Under the pieces are notes generated by a model. It did no database searches, was not told the origin of the DNA, and saw only the letters and a program-made list of their open reading frames with translations. Made by a program: the position numbers and the translations under genes. From Actinomycetes bacterium (GTDB lineage Bacteria; Actinomycetota; Actinomycetes; Prado026), in contig JALOLN010000206.1 in NCBI GenBank assembly GCA_025455945.1, positions 1 through 6,177 on the forward strand: a DNA stretch of 6,177 bases, in the 5' to 3' direction. Shown here in pieces: positions 4,482 through 6,177 of this stretch (positions are counted from its first letter, which is position 1; each line of letters starts with the position of its first letter).

Positions 4482-5555
4482 ATGGCCGACCCCACGAGCA
4501 TCGTGATCCCCCCCGACCTGCTGCCGGCCGACGGCCGGTTCGGCTCCGGGCCGAGCAAGGTCCGCCCGGCCCAGGTGGAGGCGCTGGCCGCCGTCGCCAC
4601 GACCTACCTCGGGACGTCGCACCGGGCCCTGCCGGACGGGTACGAGGTCGTGCTGAGCAACGGCGGCTCCACCGCTTTCTGGGACGCGGCGACCTTCGGC
4701 CTGATCCGGGAGAAGAGCCAGCACCTGTCGTTCGGCGAGTTCGGCGCCAAGTTCGCCAAGGCGGCCAAGGCCGCGCCGTTCCTCGCCGAGCCCACGGTCC
4801 GGAGCAGCGACCCCGGCGACGCGCCGGCGTTCGCGGCCGAGCCCGGAGTCGACGTCTACGCCAGCCCACACAACGAGACGTCCACCGGCGTGGCCGTCCC
4901 GGTACGGCGGGTGCCCGGGGCCGACGACGGCGCGCTCACGGTCTGGGACGCGACGTCCGGGGCGGCCGGCCTGCCCGTGGACGTCGCCGAGGCGGACGTC
5001 TACTACTTCGCCCCGCAGAAGAGCTTCGGCTCGGACGGCGGGCTGTGGGTCGCGCTGATGAGCCCGGCGGCCCTGGCCCGGATCGAGGAGGTCAAGGCGT
5101 CGGGACGCTGGATCCCCGCCTTCTTGGACCTCGCCACCGCGGTGGAGAACTCGCGGCTGGACCAGACGTACAACACCCCCGCGCTGGCGACGATCCTGCT
5201 CATGGCCGAGCAGATCGACTGGTTCAACTCCCAGGGCGGCCTGGAGTGGTGCGTCGCGCGGACCGCCGAGTCCAGCGGCCACCTCTACCGCTGGGCGGAG
5301 GACACCGAGTACACGACGCCGTACGTCACGGACCCGGCGAAGCGCTCAGCCGTCGTCGGGACGATCGACTTCGCGGACGACGTCGACGCCGCGGCGGTCG
5401 CGAAGGCGTTGCGGGCCAACGGGGTCGTCGACACCGAGCCCTACCGCAAGCTCGGCCGCAACCAGCTGCGGGTGGCCATGTTCCCCGCCGTCGAGCCCGC
5501 CGACGTGCAGGCGCTCACGGCCTGCATCGACCACGTCGTCCAGCACCTGCGGTGA
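4482..5555 (+). CDS. serC: Phosphoserine aminotransferase, with an internal ~20-residue deletion
   Basis: PLP-dependent class V aminotransferase that converts 3-phosphohydroxypyruvate and glutamate to phosphoserine, the second step of serine synthesis, in the cytoplasm. It belongs to the actinobacterial/mycobacterial SerC type. Landmarks: DGRFGSGPSKVRP (17-29), TSHR (45-48), SNGGSTAFWD (59-68), HNETSTGVAVP (130-140), VWDATSGAAGLP (154-165), the PLP lysine Lys180 in YFAPQKSFGSDGG, QTYNTPALAT (228-237), and EPYRKLGRNQLRVAMFPAVEP near the C-terminus. It is 357 residues, whereas mycobacterial SerC is about 376. The difference lies at one place: after SHR (codon ending 4625) the sequence jumps directly to ALPDGYEVVL. 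The helix that normally follows (QAPVKNLVGRVRSGLAELF in the mycobacterial protein, from memory) is absent. The reading frame is kept. That loss would remove a core helix beside the substrate site, so either the enzyme is damaged or the sequence is wrong here. The following gene overlaps its stop. Confidence 0.93.
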   Translation: MADPTSIVIPPDLLPADGRFGSGPSKVRPAQVEALAAVATTYLGTSHRALPDGYEVVLSNGGSTAFWDAATFGLIREKSQHLSFGEFGAKFAKAAKAAPFLAEPTVRSSDPGDAPAFAAEPGVDVYASPHNETSTGVAVPVRRVPGADDGALTVWDATSGAAGLPVDVAEADVYYFAPQKSFGSDGGLWVALMSPAALARIEEVKASGRWIPAFLDLATAVENSRLDQTYNTPALATILLMAEQIDWFNSQGGLEWCVARTAESSGHLYRWAEDTEYTTPYVTDPAKRSAVVGTIDFADDVDAAAVAKALRANGVVDTEPYRKLGRNQLRVAMFPAVEPADVQALTACIDHVVQHLR

Positions 5556-6177
5556 CGTCGGCCGGCGCCGCGCCGAGCCGAGGAGCGCGGGTCGTCCGGC
5601 ACCGGCTGACCTGGCTCGCCTACCTCGGGCTGGGCCTGTACGGGTTCTTCCTCTACGGCTTCGGGCCGACGACCCCGCTGGTCCGTGAGGAGCTGGGGAT
5701 CAGCCGCACCCTCGGCGGGCTCTACGGCACGGCGCTCGCCGTCGGCGCGGTCATCGCCGGCTTCGCCGGCACCGCCCCGGTCCGTCGGGTCGGCCGCCGG
5801 ACCCTGCTCTGGGGGTCGGCGGCGGGACTGTCGGCCGGCGTCGTGCTGTACACCCTCGGGGGGTCCTTCCCGGTCTCGCTGCTCGGCGCCCTCGTCTGCG
5901 GTACGGCGGGCAGCTGGATCGTCACGGTGGCGAACGCCTCGCTGATGGACGAGCAGGGGCCGGCCGGCCCGGCAGCGCTCTCCGAGGGCAACGCCGTGGC
6001 CGCGGGCATCGGTACCGTCGCCCCGCTCGTCGTGGGTGGCGCCGTCGCACTGGGACTGGGCTGGCGGGCCGGGCTGCTCGTCGTCGTCCTCGTGGCCGCG
6101 GCGGTGTACCTGGCCTTCCGGTCCGTGCCGATCCCCGACGGCGTGCCGGTCAACCCCGCGGACCATCCGGACGGCGC
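5552..6177 (+). CDS. MFS transporter, N-terminal half, cut by the window edge
   Basis: An open frame from GTG at 5552 to the right edge gives 208 residues without a stop. The GTG overlaps the serC TGA in a GTGA junction, so translation is probably coupled to serC; no separate Shine-Dalgarno is seen. After a short basic N-terminus (RGARVVRHR, 10-18) there are six hydrophobic segments at about 20-41, 54-73, 84-102, 105-127, 147-169 and 171-190, the six-helix N-terminal bundle of the major facilitator superfamily. The loop after helix 2 has a reduced motif A (TAPVRRVGRRTLL, 74-86) keeping the GRR. Helix 1 ends with the Gly/Pro-rich GFGPTTPLVREELGIS typical of MFS proteins. The frame then enters the central linker at the edge. 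Substrate unknown; the link to serC could reflect only shared transcription. Confidence 0.85.
   Translation, partial: MTSAGAAPSRGARVVRHRLTWLAYLGLGLYGFFLYGFGPTTPLVREELGISRTLGGLYGTALAVGAVIAGFAGTAPVRRVGRRTLLWGSAAGLSAGVVLYTLGGSFPVSLLGALVCGTAGSWIVTVANASLMDEQGPAGPAALSEGNAVAAGIGTVAPLVVGGAVALGLGWRAGLLVVVLVAAAVYLAFRSVPIPDGVPVNPADHPDG

Noticed and set aside
3017..4600. A 527-codon open frame antisense to citA
   Set aside because: Its translation is Arg/Gly/Ala/His-rich without recognisable domains and it mirrors a clear citrate synthase; long antisense frames are usual at this GC content.
5441..6166. A 241-codon open frame on the minus strand at the right end
   Set aside because: Low-complexity Arg/Gly/Asp composition and full overlap with the serC end and the MFS gene, whose six hydrophobic segments are convincing.
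1..6177. CRISPR array, insertion sequence, toxin-antitoxin or other new defence system
   Set aside because: No spaced direct repeats, transposase motifs, terminal repeats or paired small toxin-antitoxin frames were found; the genes are mostly housekeeping.

Overview
This window is very GC-rich, uses GTG starts freely, and encodes proteins that resemble actinobacterial versions throughout: a CitA-type second citrate synthase, the mycobacterial-style SerC, and a VKOR-family membrane oxidoreductase. I read it as a chromosomal segment of an actinobacterium (Actinomycetota). I cannot fix the genus. Most of it is core metabolism, not an island.

Layout. Minus strand, left side: the 5' part of a gene that runs off the left edge (1-393). 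It resembles a DUF222/13E12-type protein and has a LexA-like SOS box fused to a leaderless promoter just upstream. Next is an EntS-like MFS exporter (479-1668) that is broken by a deletion with a frameshift near 712-717. A gap of about 270 bases (1669-1938) holds a possible 16-codon micro-ORF on the plus strand and a string of inverted repeats, the last of which is probably the pdxH terminator. A two-gene minus-strand operon follows: a VKOR-family protein (2610-3221) and pdxH (1939-2598), 11 bases apart. Plus strand, right side, divergent from VKOR across 98 bases: citA-type citrate synthase (3320-4465), serC phosphoserine aminotransferase (4482-5555), and the N-terminal half of a second MFS transporter (from 5552, off the right edge) whose start overlaps the serC stop.

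How the genes fit together. PdxH makes pyridoxal 5'-phosphate, the cofactor of SerC. CitA feeds the TCA cycle, and SerC takes 3-phosphohydroxypyruvate into serine. VKOR supplies oxidising power for disulfide formation outside the membrane. The left-most gene appears to be under DNA-damage control and is functionally separate.

Most notable points. (1) An actinobacterial SOS box, one base off the palindromic consensus, where that base also creates the -10 of a leaderless promoter. (2) Two internal deletions: about 20 residues missing in frame from SerC after the SHR motif, and roughly 27-30 residues missing with a frameshift in the EntS-like exporter. Because serC is usually essential for serine synthesis, sequence or assembly error must be excluded before either is treated as biology. 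(3) A plus-strand micro-ORF with exceptionally long Shine-Dalgarno complementarity, followed by a run of hairpins and no plus-strand gene downstream. I see no CRISPR array, insertion sequence, rRNA, tRNA or complete novel defence system.
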